DNA of 64,000 nucleotides from Pusillimonas caeni (GCF_003545815.1 NZ_PDUW01000003.1:434001-498000); one strand, 5' to 3'; counted from the first letter of the stretch, positions 1 to 9,485 are shown. Notes: generated by a model from the sequence alone, not told the origin. Numbers and translations are program-made.

Positions 1-83
1 TTTCTGCACCGTCACCTATTTCCGATGCCGCACCCGCTGCGGCGATCTTCCCATCCCCTGATTCCGTTGGAGAACTGCCATGA
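1..83 (+). CDS. 3' end of an upstream gene, probably trbB (partial)
   Basis: A frame open from base 3 to a TGA at 81-83 ends by an ATGA overlap with trbC. The same overlap and a very similar upstream string (GGAGAA followed by CTGCCATGA) join trbE to trbJ, which supports real translation. In Tn4371-type and RP4-type clusters trbB, the VirB11-like hexameric ATPase, lies directly upstream of trbC, so identity is inferred from gene order. The visible tail is Ala/Pro-rich and carries no diagnostic motif. Confidence 0.4.
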   Translation, partial: SAPSPISDAAPAAAIFPSPDSVGELP

Positions 84-457
84 CGCCTGCTGATGTATTT
101 CGTATTTCCGTGATTCCGCTTTCTACTATGAACCGCCTGCGTCTGCTTGTCCGGCCTGCCGCGCAAGGGTTGCTGCTGGCCATGATGTTGATGCTCCTGG
201 CCGGCGCAGCACACGCCGCTGGTTCCTCCATGCCCTGGGAAGGGCCGCTGCAATCCATTCTGGAGTCCATTCAAGGGCCGGTGGCGCGCATTGTGGCGGT
301 CATCATCATTATCGCCACGGGGCTGGCGCTCGCCTTTGGTGACACCAGCGGAGGCTTTCGCAAACTGATTCAAATTGTCTTTGGTCTGTCCATCGCGTTC
401 GCCGCATCTTCGTTCTTCCTGTCGTTCTTTTCGTTCTCGGGCGGGGCCGTCGTATGA
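80..457 (+). CDS. trbC: TrbC, VirB2-like conjugative pilin
   Basis: Small pilin subunit of the type IV secretion mating pilus, 125 residues. The N-terminal third has a signal-like segment with a likely cleavage after AHA. Two hydrophobic helices follow, around residues 70-90 and 97-118, as expected for an inner-membrane pro-pilin of the TrbC/VirB2 family. An internal Met at base 128 could be the true start and would give a more normal signal peptide. It overlaps the preceding frame and trbD by four bases each, so it is translationally coupled within the trb operon. Confidence 0.9.
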   Translation: MTPADVFRISVIPLSTMNRLRLLVRPAAQGLLLAMMLMLLAGAAHAAGSSMPWEGPLQSILESIQGPVARIVAVIIIIATGLALAFGDTSGGFRKLIQIVFGLSIAFAASSFFLSFFSFSGGAVV

Positions 458-738
458 GTGTCGACACCAAAGGCGCATCGAGCTTCGCGTCCGGCTTTGA
501 AATTCCGCTGCATCGCTCGCTGACCGAACCCATCCTGCTGGGCGGCGCACCGCGCACCGTGGCCATTGCCAACGGCACGCTGGCGGCTGCCGTGGGGCTG
601 GGTCTGCAATTGTGGATACCGGGCGTCGTGCTGTGGATCGTCGGCCACTCTCTGGCGGTCTGGGGCGCGCGGCTGGACCCGCAGTTCATGCAGGTGTTCG
701 CGCGCCACATTAAGCACAAATCGTTGCTGGACGTATAA
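454..738 (+). CDS. trbD: TrbD, VirB3-like inner-membrane protein
   Basis: 94 residues, typical of the VirB3/TrbD family that assembles with the VirB4 ATPase at the inner membrane. After a charged N-terminus containing a family-like IPLHRSLTEP stretch there is a long hydrophobic region at about residues 30-70, and the protein ends in a basic tail. The start overlaps the trbC stop by ATGA. It precedes trbE by 12 bases, the standard TrbC-D-E order. Confidence 0.9.
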   Translation: MSVDTKGASSFASGFEIPLHRSLTEPILLGGAPRTVAIANGTLAAAVGLGLQLWIPGVVLWIVGHSLAVWGARLDPQFMQVFARHIKHKSLLDV

Positions 739-750
739 GAGGATACCGTC

Positions 751-3207
751 ATGCTGAACCTTGCCGAATATCGCCAGCGTCCCGCCTTGCTGGCAGACTG
801 GCTGCCCTGGGCCGGATTGGTTGCGCCGGGCATCGTGCTGAATAAGGATGGTTCCTTTCAGCGCACGACTCGTTTTCGCGGACCTGATCTGGATAGCGCG
901 ACCCAAAGCGAGCTGATCGCCACGACGGCGCGCTTGAACAATGCACTACGGCGCCTGGGGTCGGGCTGGGCGCTTTTCATTGAGGCCGAGCGCCGCCCGG
1001 CGGCGGGCTACCCCCATTCGGACTTTCCTGAAGCCCTGTCCTGGCTGGTCGATCAGGAGCGCCGCGCCGCCTTCGAAGAGGCTGGGAATCACTTCGAGAG
1101 TGCCTATTACTTGACGTTCGTGTTCCTCCCACCCGAGGAGTCTCGCGCCCGCGCAGCGGGGCTGCTCTATGAGAACCGTCCCGCCGAAGGCGTGGACTGG
1201 CGTGAGCGGCTGGCCGCATTCGTAGCGGAAACGGATCGCGTCTTTGATCTACTTGATAGCGTGATGCCAGAAATCGGCTGGCTGGATGACAGCCAGACGC
1301 TCGCGTACCTGCATTCCACCATCTCGACACGGCGTTACGGCATCGGTGTGCCGGAAGTGCCGTTCCATCTGGATGCGCTGCTGAGCGATTGCGCACTGGT
1401 GGGTGGGCTGGCACCGACACTGGGCGACGCACATCTGCGCGTGGTATCGGTGCGGGGCTTCCCGACGTCCACCTGGCCGGGCATTTTGGATGACCTTAAC
1501 CGGCTTGGTTTTGCCTATCGCTGGAGTACGCGCTTCATCTGTATGGACAAAGCCGAGGCGGAAAAGGAGCTGCGCCGCCTACGTCGTCAGTGGTTCGCCA
1601 AGCGCAAAAATGTCGTGGCGCTGCTGCGGGAAACGATTTTCCAGCAGGAGTCGCCTCTGGTCGATACCGATGCCAGCAACAAGGCCGCCGATGCAGATGC
1701 TGCCTTGCAGGAGTTGGGCAGTGATCAAGTCGCCTTTGGCTACGTCACCACTACCGTGACGATGCTGGATGCCGAACCCGCTGCGGCCGATGAAAAGCTG
1801 CGCATGATTGAACGCGTCATCCAGGGCCGGGGTTTTGTGACGATTCCTGAGACGCTGAATGCTGTGGATGCCTGGCTCTCGTCCATCCCCGGCAACGCCT
1901 ACGCAAATGTACGGCAACCGATTGTGTCTACATTGAATCTGGCGCACATGATGCCGGTATCAGCAGTGTGGGCTGGACCGGAGAAAAACAACCATCTGGA
2001 CGGCCCCCCGCTGATTATCACGCGCACCGAAGGCGCCACACCATTCCGGCTGGTGACGCATATCGGCGACGTGGGCCACACCCTGGTCGCAGGACCGACC
2101 GGCATGGGCAAGTCGGTGCTGCTGGCCGTCCTGGCCAAGCAGTTTCGCCGCTATCGCGGTTCACGTATTTTCGCCTTCGACATGGGCCGTTCAATGCGCG
2201 CCACCATCTTGGGCCTGGGCGGGGAGCACTATGACCTTGGCAATGATGGTGAGATTGCCTTTCAGCCGTTGGCGCGCATTGACCACGACGGCTACCGCAC
2301 TTGGGCCGCAGAATGGATCGAAGGTCGCTTGCTGCACGAAGGCATGGCCGTCAGCCCCGACGATAAAGTCGCCATCTGGTCGGCGCTGGGGAGCCTCGCA
2401 GGTGCGCCGGTGGAGCAGCGCACGTTGACGGGTTTTTCCGTGCTGCTGCAATCGAACACATTGCGCCAAGCGCTTGCGCCCTATGTCCTGGGCGGCTCAC
2501 ACGGCAAGCTGCTGGATGCCGACCATGACCGGCTGGGCATGGCCGACGTGCAGGGCTTCGAGATGGAAGAATTGATGCACAGTCCGGCCGCCGTGCAGGC
2601 GGTGCTGCGCTATCTGTTTGCCAGGTTTGATGAACGCTTCGATGGTGCTCCCACCCTCCTGATTCTAGATGAAGCATGGTTGTTTCTCGATGAACCGTCC
2701 TTTGCCGCTCGTATCCGGCAGTGGTTGAAGACCCTGCGCAAAAAGAATGTCAGCGTCATCTTTGCCACGCAAAGCTTGGCTGATATCAAGGATTCGAGCA
2801 TCGCGCCAGCCATCATCGAAAGCTGCTCCAGCCGCATCTTCCTGCCCAATCCACAGGCGACCGAACCGCAGATTCGCACGATCTACGAAGGCTTTGGCCT
2901 GAATAGCCGACAGATCGAGATTGTCGCCACCGCCCAACCCAAGCGCGACTACTACTACCAATCGCGTCTGGGCAATCGTCTGTTCGACCTTGACCTGGGA
3001 CCGGCGACGCTGGCCTTTGCGGGGGTGTCCACCCCGCAAGACCAGCGCGACATCGACCGAATCCTGCTAGACGCTGGGGTCCCCGGCTTTGCGGGCGCTT
3101 GGCTGCGCCATCGCGGTCTGGGCTGGGCTGCCGATCTGCTGCCCGATTTTCCCGGTCTCTCGCCCGTTCCCGAGCTTTCCCCTTCATCCCTGGAGAACCT
3201 GCCATGA
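751..3207 (+). CDS. trbE: TrbE, VirB4-family secretion ATPase
   Basis: Large cytoplasmic ATPase (818 residues) that powers pilus biogenesis and DNA transfer. Walker A GPTGMGKS lies at residues 448-455 and Walker B LLILDE at 636-641. The N-terminal CagE/TrbE/VirB domain occupies roughly residues 1-400. Length matches the family. The start has a good ribosome site (AAGAGGA) and the stop overlaps trbJ by ATGA. No frameshift or missing motif is visible, so the transfer machinery looks functional here. Confidence 0.96.
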   Translation: MLNLAEYRQRPALLADWLPWAGLVAPGIVLNKDGSFQRTTRFRGPDLDSATQSELIATTARLNNALRRLGSGWALFIEAERRPAAGYPHSDFPEALSWLVDQERRAAFEEAGNHFESAYYLTFVFLPPEESRARAAGLLYENRPAEGVDWRERLAAFVAETDRVFDLLDSVMPEIGWLDDSQTLAYLHSTISTRRYGIGVPEVPFHLDALLSDCALVGGLAPTLGDAHLRVVSVRGFPTSTWPGILDDLNRLGFAYRWSTRFICMDKAEAEKELRRLRRQWFAKRKNVVALLRETIFQQESPLVDTDASNKAADADAALQELGSDQVAFGYVTTTVTMLDAEPAAADEKLRMIERVIQGRGFVTIPETLNAVDAWLSSIPGNAYANVRQPIVSTLNLAHMMPVSAVWAGPEKNNHLDGPPLIITRTEGATPFRLVTHIGDVGHTLVAGPTGMGKSVLLAVLAKQFRRYRGSRIFAFDMGRSMRATILGLGGEHYDLGNDGEIAFQPLARIDHDGYRTWAAEWIEGRLLHEGMAVSPDDKVAIWSALGSLAGAPVEQRTLTGFSVLLQSNTLRQALAPYVLGGSHGKLLDADHDRLGMADVQGFEMEELMHSPAAVQAVLRYLFARFDERFDGAPTLLILDEAWLFLDEPSFAARIRQWLKTLRKKNVSVIFATQSLADIKDSSIAPAIIESCSSRIFLPNPQATEPQIRTIYEGFGLNSRQIEIVATAQPKRDYYYQSRLGNRLFDLDLGPATLAFAGVSTPQDQRDIDRILLDAGVPGFAGAWLRHRGLGWAADLLPDFPGLSPVPELSPSSLENLP

Positions 3208-3944
3208 AAACCCGCGCGCTATCCGTATCGCTTGCCGTCGTGCTTTCGATGTCGTTACTCGCTGTTTCGCCCGCCTGGGCCTGGAAAACGGTCTTTGATC
3301 CGTCCAACTATACGCAAAATACGCTGACTGCCGTCCGCACGTTGGAGCAGATCAATAACCAGATTAGCCAGCTTCAGAACGAGGCGCAGATGTTGATGAA
3401 TCAGGCACGTAATCTGGCGAGCCTGGATTTCAACGTCGTGAACCGTCTGCGTACCGCGCTGGCCGCCACCGACCGTTTGATCGGCCAGGCGCAGGGGCTC
3501 AGTTACGAGGTGGCGCACATGGATCAGGAATTCGCCCGCCTGTATCCCGACCAGTACGCCGCAACTGTCAGCGGCGACAGTATGGCTCAGGATGCGCGGG
3601 CGCGCTGGCAGAACACGCTTAATGGCTTGTACACGGCCATGCGGGTGCAGGCGCAAGCCTCGCAGAACCTGCGCGACGATGAAAGCGCGCTGGCAGATCT
3701 GGTGAACCAAAGCCAGTCGGCGCAAGGCGCGTTGCAGGCCATGCAGGCGACCAACCAGCTTCTGGCTTTACAGGCCAAACAGAGCATTCAGGCGCAGCAG
3801 CTTCAGATTACCCAGGATCGGGCTGCCGCCTTGGAGCTGGCCCAGCAAGCCGCCGTGACCGAGCGCGCCCGTGAAGTACGGCGGCGCTTCCAGGGCAGCG
3901 GCACGCCATACACGCCACAGGCCGTGACCTTCTACGGCAACTGA
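3204..3944 (+). CDS. trbJ: TrbJ, VirB5-like pilus-associated protein
   Basis: 246 residues with a clear Sec signal peptide ending near SPAWA. The remainder is mostly helical and Gln/Ala-rich with heptad-like spacing, as in VirB5/TrbJ proteins that sit at the pilus tip and act in adhesion and entry exclusion. The start at 3204 is chosen because ATGA overlaps the trbE stop and GGAG lies upstream; a longer in-frame extension from 3099 would bury the signal peptide. Confidence 0.92.
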   Translation: MKTRALSVSLAVVLSMSLLAVSPAWAWKTVFDPSNYTQNTLTAVRTLEQINNQISQLQNEAQMLMNQARNLASLDFNVVNRLRTALAATDRLIGQAQGLSYEVAHMDQEFARLYPDQYAATVSGDSMAQDARARWQNTLNGLYTAMRVQAQASQNLRDDESALADLVNQSQSAQGALQAMQATNQLLALQAKQSIQAQQLQITQDRAAALELAQQAAVTERAREVRRRFQGSGTPYTPQAVTFYGN

Positions 3945-3960
3945 CCGGAGCGCTTGAGCC

Positions 3961-5208
3961 ATGAACGACGTGGCGGTGATCGACCGTTTTCTCGCTACCT
4001 TTGCGCAGTACATCGACTCGGGGTTCGGGCTGCTGCAAGGCGACGTGGCGTTTCTCACCGCCACCCTAGTTGTCATCGACATGACGCTGGCCGGCCTGTA
4101 TTGGGCAATGGGTCACGCCAGCGGCCAGGGCGATGACGTGATCGCCAAGCTGCTGCGCAAGGTGCTTTACGTCGGCGCCTTTGCCTACATTATCGGCAAT
4201 TTCAACGCGCTGGCTGGGATCCTGTTCCGCTCGTTCGCGGGATTGGGGCTGATGGCCTCGGGCTCGTCGTTGAGCATGGGTAACTTTCTGCAGCCAGGGC
4301 GGCTGGCCAAGACCGGCATTGATGCCGCCGCGCCGATTCTGGAGCAAATCGGCGACATGGCGGGCTTTCCCCAAGTATTCGCCAACATCGACCCCATCGT
4401 GGTGCTGTTCCTGGCCTGGATGGTGGTGGTGCTGAGCTTCTTCGTGCTCGCCATCCAGCTTTTTGTGACGTTGATCGAGTTTAAGCTGACCACGCTTGCC
4501 GGCTTTGTGCTGGTGCCGTTTGCCCTCTGGAACAAAACCTCGTTCCTTGCTGAGAAGGTACTGGGCAATGTGGTGTCTTCAGGGGTAAAGGTGCTGGTGC
4601 TGGCCGTGATCGTCGGCATTGGCAGCGGCTTGTTTGCCGAGTTCCAGGTGCATCCCGATGAGCCGTCCATCGACTATGCGCTGGTCATCATGCTGGCCTC
4701 GCTCTCTTTGCTGGCGCTAGGAATATTCGGGCCGGGCATCGCTACGGGGCTTGTCTCCGGCGGGCCGCAGTTGGGCGCGGGCTCCATGGCCGGTGCCGCC
4801 GTGGGTGCTGTCGGGACTGCGGTTGCCATCGGTGCGGCCGCCACAGGGGTGGGTGGTGCGGTGGCGGCAGGCGCGCGCATGGTCCCGGGTGCCGTCCGCA
4901 TGACATCCGGCGCAGCGCGCTCCATCGGTTCAAGTGTGGGCAGCATCCGGTCGGCCTCTCAGACAGGTCCTACAGCGGGTAGCGGCCTTAAAGGAGCGGC
5001 GGGGGTGACTTCCGCTTCTGGCGCCGGGATAGGTGCGTCCGGTGTTGCGTCATCTGAACCAGCCGGCACCGCACAACCGGCCTGGGCCAAGCGCCTGCAC
5101 CGCAGACAACAACTGACGCAAGCCGCCACGACTGCCGCCCATGCTCTACGCGGTGGGGATGGCGGCGGCACGGGCCAAGGTCCGAGCCTTCGTGATGCCG
5201 ATTCATAA
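3961..5208 (+). CDS. trbL: TrbL, VirB6-like polytopic membrane protein
   Basis: 415 residues forming the inner-membrane channel component of the mating apparatus. About six hydrophobic segments lie between residues 25 and 270. A low-complexity Gly/Ala/Ser-rich tail follows from about residue 275, typical of TrbL. It is separated from trbJ by 16 bases and from trbF by 11, in the conserved J-L-F order. Confidence 0.93.
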   Translation: MNDVAVIDRFLATFAQYIDSGFGLLQGDVAFLTATLVVIDMTLAGLYWAMGHASGQGDDVIAKLLRKVLYVGAFAYIIGNFNALAGILFRSFAGLGLMASGSSLSMGNFLQPGRLAKTGIDAAAPILEQIGDMAGFPQVFANIDPIVVLFLAWMVVVLSFFVLAIQLFVTLIEFKLTTLAGFVLVPFALWNKTSFLAEKVLGNVVSSGVKVLVLAVIVGIGSGLFAEFQVHPDEPSIDYALVIMLASLSLLALGIFGPGIATGLVSGGPQLGAGSMAGAAVGAVGTAVAIGAAATGVGGAVAAGARMVPGAVRMTSGAARSIGSSVGSIRSASQTGPTAGSGLKGAAGVTSASGAGIGASGVASSEPAGTAQPAWAKRLHRRQQLTQAATTAAHALRGGDGGGTGQGPSLRDADS

Positions 5209-5219
5209 GGAGAACAACC

Positions 5220-5924
5220 ATGCGTTTCAAACGACCGCAGGTGCGCTATGCCGAGACACCGCAACCTGCAACCCCATATCAATCCGCCGCCCAGGTCTGG
5301 GATGACCGGATCGGTTCGGCTCGCGTACAGGCCAAAAACTGGCGGCTTATGGCCTTCGGCTGCCTGCTGCTCGCGCTATTCATGGCCGGTGGCCTGGTGT
5401 GGCGCTCGATGCAGTCCACGATCGTTCCCTATGTAGTGGAGGTCGATAGCCTGGGGAATACGCGGGCGGTCGGCAAAGCTACAGAACCCTACAGCCCGAA
5501 GGAGGCTGAGATCGTTACGCATCTTGAACGCTTCATCAAGCTTGTTCGCTCGCTTTCTATTGACCCCGTGGTCGTGAGGGAAAGCTGGCTTGAGGCCTAC
5601 CGCTACACGACGGATCGCGGTGCCGCCGTGCTGAACGAATATGCACGGCAGAACAGTCCTTTCGCAAAAGTGGGTAAGGAGTCCACAACTGTGGAGGTCT
5701 ATAGCGTGGTTCGAGCCAGCGACATGACCTTCAACATTCGCTGGATTGAACGGCACTACGCCAACGGCGCTCTTGCGTCCACGCAGCGCTGGTCTGCCGT
5801 CATCACGCTTGTCCATAAGGCGCCGAAAACAGAGGACGAACTGAGAAAGAATTCCTTGGGCCTGTATGTCCATGGATTGTCCTGGAGTCGAGATTTGAAC
5901 GTGTCGGAAGGAGCACAGCCATGA
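5220..5924 (+). CDS. trbF: TrbF, VirB8-like periplasmic assembly protein
   Basis: 234 residues. A cytoplasmic N-terminus is followed by a single transmembrane helix at about residues 43-63 and a VirB8-type periplasmic NTF2-like domain. The conserved family features Y-V-V-EVDSLG and a C-terminal GLYVHGLSWSRDL ending are visible. The start is preceded by AAGGAG. The 3' end overlaps trbG by four bases. Confidence 0.94.
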   Translation: MRFKRPQVRYAETPQPATPYQSAAQVWDDRIGSARVQAKNWRLMAFGCLLLALFMAGGLVWRSMQSTIVPYVVEVDSLGNTRAVGKATEPYSPKEAEIVTHLERFIKLVRSLSIDPVVVRESWLEAYRYTTDRGAAVLNEYARQNSPFAKVGKESTTVEVYSVVRASDMTFNIRWIERHYANGALASTQRWSAVITLVHKAPKTEDELRKNSLGLYVHGLSWSRDLNVSEGAQP

Positions 5925-6913
5925 TTAATGTTGTCCGCATGTGGGTTGCCCCCTTAACCCTGATCATCCTCGCTGGGTGCGCTACGCACGGCAAGCCACC
6001 ACCAGCCATTTCGCTCGATGAGCCGGTAGCCGCCGAGCTGCTGCCCGAACCACCCAGCCCGGTCGAAGTGATTGCCGTGCCCGAACCGCTGGCGCTGCCG
6101 GCGCAACTGAAACCCTTGCCGGACACGGATGCGGGCAAGTCCACGCCCGAACCCACCGATGAAACCGTCCGGGTGTCCCGCGCCAATGCCGAAGCGCGGA
6201 TTGCGCCCACACGCGAAGGTTATGTCAATGCCATTCAGGTCTGGCCCTATAGCGATGGGGCGCTTTATCAGGTCTATACCGGCGTGGGCCGCGTAACGGT
6301 GATTGCGCTGCAGCCCGGCGAGGAGCTGGTGACGGTGGCAGCCGGCGACACCGTGCGCTGGATCGTGGGCGACACGTCCAGCGGCAGCGGCGCGGACTTG
6401 CGCGTGAATGTGCTGGTCAAGCCTATCCGCTCAGGCCTGAAAACGAACCTCGTCATTACCACCAATCGCCGAACCTATCTGCTGGAACTGACGTCCACCG
6501 AAAAGACATGGATGGCGTCGGTGTCTTGGGAGTACCCGAAGGATCGGATGCTAGCCTTGCACCGCCAGAACCGGGCCGCGCAGGCTGGCGCGTCCGTCGA
6601 TACCGGGCTGGCGCTGGAGAGCCTGCGCTTTCGGTATGCAGTCAGCGGCAGCAATCCGCCCTGGAAGCCGCTGCGCGCCTTTGATGACGGACAGAAGGTC
6701 TATATCCAGTTTCCTGCAGGGATTGCTCAAGGGGAGCTGCCACCGCTCTTTGTGATCGGTGCTGAGGGCGACGGTCAACTGGTCAACTATCGCTTCCGTT
6801 CGCCGTACTACATCGTGGATCGACTCTTTGGCGCAGCCGAACTGCGCCTGGGTGGTGATCGAGGCGACGTGGTGCGCATAGAGCGTACCGATGGCGTGGC
6901 GCGGAGGAACTGA
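5921..6913 (+). CDS. trbG: TrbG, VirB9-like outer-membrane core protein
   Basis: 330 residues. The N-terminus carries a lipoprotein signal with lipobox LAGC, predicting acylation at Cys19 and envelope attachment. A Pro-rich linker precedes the VirB9 beta-rich domain (from about residue 95), including a family-like YPYSDG/PWPYSDG segment and a C-terminal DGQKVYIQFP motif that contacts VirB10. It overlaps trbF by ATGA and is two bases from trbI. Confidence 0.94.
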   Translation: MINVVRMWVAPLTLIILAGCATHGKPPPAISLDEPVAAELLPEPPSPVEVIAVPEPLALPAQLKPLPDTDAGKSTPEPTDETVRVSRANAEARIAPTREGYVNAIQVWPYSDGALYQVYTGVGRVTVIALQPGEELVTVAAGDTVRWIVGDTSSGSGADLRVNVLVKPIRSGLKTNLVITTNRRTYLLELTSTEKTWMASVSWEYPKDRMLALHRQNRAAQAGASVDTGLALESLRFRYAVSGSNPPWKPLRAFDDGQKVYIQFPAGIAQGELPPLFVIGAEGDGQLVNYRFRSPYYIVDRLFGAAELRLGGDRGDVVRIERTDGVARRN

Positions 6914-6915
6914 GT

Positions 6916-8256
6916 ATGAGCGAGGAACACAGATCCGAACAAGCCACGCCACAGGCGACGGATAAGGTGGCCCCCGAAACCGTGGCGCTGCGCGCACGGC
7001 CACGGCCCGTCACGCGACTAAACCGTCGCATGCTCGCCCTCCTGGTGGCAGGGCTGTCGGCGGCGGCCTTGGGTGCCACCATCTGGTCACTGCAACCGCA
7101 GCGGCGCGGCGCGGGCGAGCACACCGAGCTGTACAACGTCGACCGGGTGTCCAAGTCGGAAGGGTTGGACATCTTGCCCGCTGACTATTCCATGCTGTCG
7201 GCCCCGGACGTGCCGTCCGATGTGCCGGAGCTCGGGCCGCCCCTGCCGGGCGATCTGGGGCCGGCCATCGTGAATAGTCAGCAGCCGGCGGTTGCCACCT
7301 ATGCGCCGCCGGGGGTTGACGCGCAAGCTGCCGAACGCGAAGCGCGGCGTAAGGAAGCAGAAGCAGCAGCCGCTTCACCTGTATTCTTCCGCACCGGCCA
7401 GCCCACGGTAACGGCTGCGCAGGCGATGCCTGTCGCGCCCGGAATGGATGATTCCTTAGCTGCGTTCGACCCGTTGGCCGCAGGGCCAGCCTCGACGGAG
7501 GCGCAACCTACCGATCCCACTGCGGCACAGAACCGGCAAGACCAGAAAGAAGCCTTCCTGCAATCCGGTTCTACGCAAACCCGTAATTCTGGGGATTTGC
7601 AAATGCCGGCCTCGCCGTATCAGGTTATGGCGGGGACTGTAATCGCCGCTGCGCTGGTTACGGGCATCAAGTCTGACCTTCCGGGGGATGTGATCGGCAC
7701 CGTGACTGAACCCGTCTATGATTCCGCGACCGGCAAGCACCTGTTGATTCCCCAAGGTTCGCGCATCCTGGGGCGCTACAACAGCCAAGTCAGCTATGGG
7801 CAAAGCCGGGTGCAGGTCGTATGGCATCGGGTCATCCTGCCTGATACGGCCTCATTGACGCTGGATAACCTAGTTGGTGCCGACCCGACCGGGTTCGCCG
7901 GCCTGGAAGACGATGTGGACTGGCATTGGAATCGCATCATAGGCGGTGCCGTGCTGACGACGCTCTTGGGCGTCGGAGCCGAGTTGGCCGCGCCGGAAAA
8001 CCGGCAGGACGGCAACCGCGTCATCATCGCCGGACGCGACAGCGCCCAGGACAACATCAATCAGGTCGGCCAAGAGATGACCCGGCGCAACATGAACATC
8101 CAGCCGACACTGACTATCCGTGCAGGAATGCCGGTGCGCATCATCGTCAACCGCGACCTGGTGCTGCGACCGTACCAGCCGCTTTTCTTCAACAAGGGAG
8201 CGTCACACAATGACCACCACCCGAAAACTGCGGCTGGGACCGCTTCCCAAGACTGA
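6916..8256 (+). CDS. trbI: TrbI, VirB10-like energy-sensing scaffold
   Basis: 446 residues. It has a short cytoplasmic N-terminus, one transmembrane helix at about residues 36-57, a Pro/Ala-rich periplasmic linker and a C-terminal TrbI beta-barrel domain (about 220-430) with the family signature LIPQGSRILGRY. It bridges the inner and outer membranes. The last 47 bases overlap a DUF2274 gene in another frame, as in Tn4371-family elements. A diverged copy of its 3' end recurs at 10640. Confidence 0.95.
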   Translation: MSEEHRSEQATPQATDKVAPETVALRARPRPVTRLNRRMLALLVAGLSAAALGATIWSLQPQRRGAGEHTELYNVDRVSKSEGLDILPADYSMLSAPDVPSDVPELGPPLPGDLGPAIVNSQQPAVATYAPPGVDAQAAEREARRKEAEAAAASPVFFRTGQPTVTAAQAMPVAPGMDDSLAAFDPLAAGPASTEAQPTDPTAAQNRQDQKEAFLQSGSTQTRNSGDLQMPASPYQVMAGTVIAAALVTGIKSDLPGDVIGTVTEPVYDSATGKHLLIPQGSRILGRYNSQVSYGQSRVQVVWHRVILPDTASLTLDNLVGADPTGFAGLEDDVDWHWNRIIGGAVLTTLLGVGAELAAPENRQDGNRVIIAGRDSAQDNINQVGQEMTRRNMNIQPTLTIRAGMPVRIIVNRDLVLRPYQPLFFNKGASHNDHHPKTAAGTASQD

Positions 8257-8452
8257 AACTGTCAAGGTAACCTTCGTATGTCCGGCCAGCCTGAAAGCCG
8301 ATCTCGACCGCTATGCAGCGTTACACACGCAGACTTACGGGAAAACCGTGAGTACAGTGACGTTGATCCCGCACATGCTGGAGGCGTTCATAGCGGGAGA
8401 TCGTGGGTTTAGAAGAGGTGGCGAATGGAGCAGCAGGGAGAAAAATGGCTGA
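8210..8452 (+). CDS. DUF2274 protein, ICE-associated small gene
   Basis: 80 residues; function unknown. The start at 8210 is supported by AAGGGAG eight bases upstream. The sequence begins with basic residues and an RLGPLPKTETVK motif, then a LKADLDRYA helix and an IPHMLEAF segment, which matches the DUF2274 family found immediately after trbI in Tn4371-type elements. The ribbon-helix-helix-like size and charge suggest a DNA-binding or accessory role, but that is inference. A second, frameshifted homologue lies at 10763. Confidence 0.8.
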   Translation: MTTTRKLRLGPLPKTETVKVTFVCPASLKADLDRYAALHTQTYGKTVSTVTLIPHMLEAFIAGDRGFRRGGEWSSREKNG

Positions 8453-8548
8453 TTTGATGCCTTTTGCGAGTGCAGTGCGCCAGTCACATAGAAACGTCGG
8501 AAAGCCAGGAGCGTGGTGATAAGATGCCTGGAGGCAGACGTATCTAGC

Positions 8549-9073
8549 CTAGCCGGCCACAGCCTTACGATTCCATGGCATACGCATCAACAGGCGGGCC
8601 ATCCCGCAGAATCCAGATACACCAGCAAACACCAGGCCAGCGCCGATGGTTGCCGACAGCGCATGAAACCAGGGCGAGACTGTGGCGCCCAGCACAGCGC
8701 CCAACAGGACCAGCGAGCCTGCCGTAATCTGCACCTGGCGCTGCAACTCCATCGGCTGGGAAGTATCTGTCACCACGGGCAGCCCGGCCTTCTTCCAGGC
8801 ATCGAGTCCCCCGTCCAGTACATAAGCCTCGCAGGCCGCACATGCGCTGAGTGTCTGAGCATTGATACGTGTGCGATTGCCGGAACGGCAGTGAAAGATG
8901 AGGCCCGCCGTGGCGTCGAGCGGTGCTGAGCTTTTCAGATCTTCCATGGGGACGTGGCGTGCGGCGGCGATGTGCTCGCGAGCATATTCGTTCGCTGCAC
9001 GGATGTCGATCAGGATTGCGCCGTGATTCATAAGGTCTCGGGCTGCTTGGGGGGAAATAGGCTTTAAAGACAT
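8549..9073 (-). CDS. Rhodanese with C-terminal membrane domain (YgaP-like)
   Basis: 174 residues. Residues 1-105 form a single rhodanese domain with active-site loop HCRSGNRT, so the catalytic Cys is present. A DUF2892-type hairpin of two transmembrane helices follows (about 115-165). This matches YgaP-like inner-membrane sulfurtransferases that move sulfane sulfur. The start at 9073 is chosen for the family-like MSLKPISPQ beginning and a GGAG upstream; a start further upstream would overlap the regulator. It is co-directional with the BigR-like gene 25 bases away and probably co-transcribed. Confidence 0.9.
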   Translation of the reverse strand: MSLKPISPQAARDLMNHGAILIDIRAANEYAREHIAAARHVPMEDLKSSAPLDATAGLIFHCRSGNRTRINAQTLSACAACEAYVLDGGLDAWKKAGLPVVTDTSQPMELQRQVQITAGSLVLLGAVLGATVSPWFHALSATIGAGLVFAGVSGFCGMARLLMRMPWNRKAVAG

Positions 9074-9098
9074 GAAAATTGACTCCGGACAGTCGGGT

Positions 9099-9398
9099 TC
9101 AGGGGCAGAAAATAGCCTTGAGTGTGGCAATGAGGGTGGCCACGTTTGGGTTGTCGATCCGATAATGCAGCGTTTGTGCCTCTCGGCGGAACGTCACTAG
9201 GCCCTCTTCGCGCATCTTGGCCAGATGCTGGGACAGCGCGGATTGGCTCAAGGGTACGTATTCATGCAGCGCACCTACCGTCATTTCCCCATGCTCGATC
9301 AGTAAACAGAGGGTCAACAGGCGGTGCTCATTGCCGACGGTTCGTAACATGGCAGCCGCCTGCTTCGCTCCGTCTTGTAGGAACTGCTTGTCTTTCAT
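9099..9398 (-). CDS. ArsR-family repressor of the BigR/SqrR/YgaV type
   Basis: 99 residues with a winged helix-turn-helix around residues 40-75 (SQSALSQHLAKMREEGLV). Two cysteines, Cys31 in the first helices and Cys98 two residues from the end, sit where BigR, SqrR and YgaV form the disulfide or polysulfide bridge that releases DNA in response to sulfide. Identification as a sulfane-sulfur sensor follows from that Cys pair and from its neighbours, a rhodanese and a persulfide dioxygenase. The ATG at 9398 is preferred; a GTG at 9410 is possible. Confidence 0.9.
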   Translation of the reverse strand: MKDKQFLQDGAKQAAAMLRTVGNEHRLLTLCLLIEHGEMTVGALHEYVPLSQSALSQHLAKMREEGLVTFRREAQTLHYRIDNPNVATLIATLKAIFCP

Positions 9399-9433
9399 AG
9401 TCACAATCACAATTTATTTCGTATTTTTCTAAT

Positions 9434-9447
9434 TTAGCATAAACTAA
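9434..9447. promoter_or_regulatory. Candidate BigR-like operator between bigR-like gene and blh
   Basis: The 87-base divergent intergenic region is very A+T-rich and contains the inverted repeat TTAG-N6-CTAA at its centre. BigR-family proteins bind A+T-rich palindromes in their own promoters, so this is the likely control site for both transcripts. The assignment is inference from position and symmetry. Confidence 0.45.
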
Positions 9448-9485
9448 TATATATTCAAGACTCCGTACCCCTGGATGGACAAGTT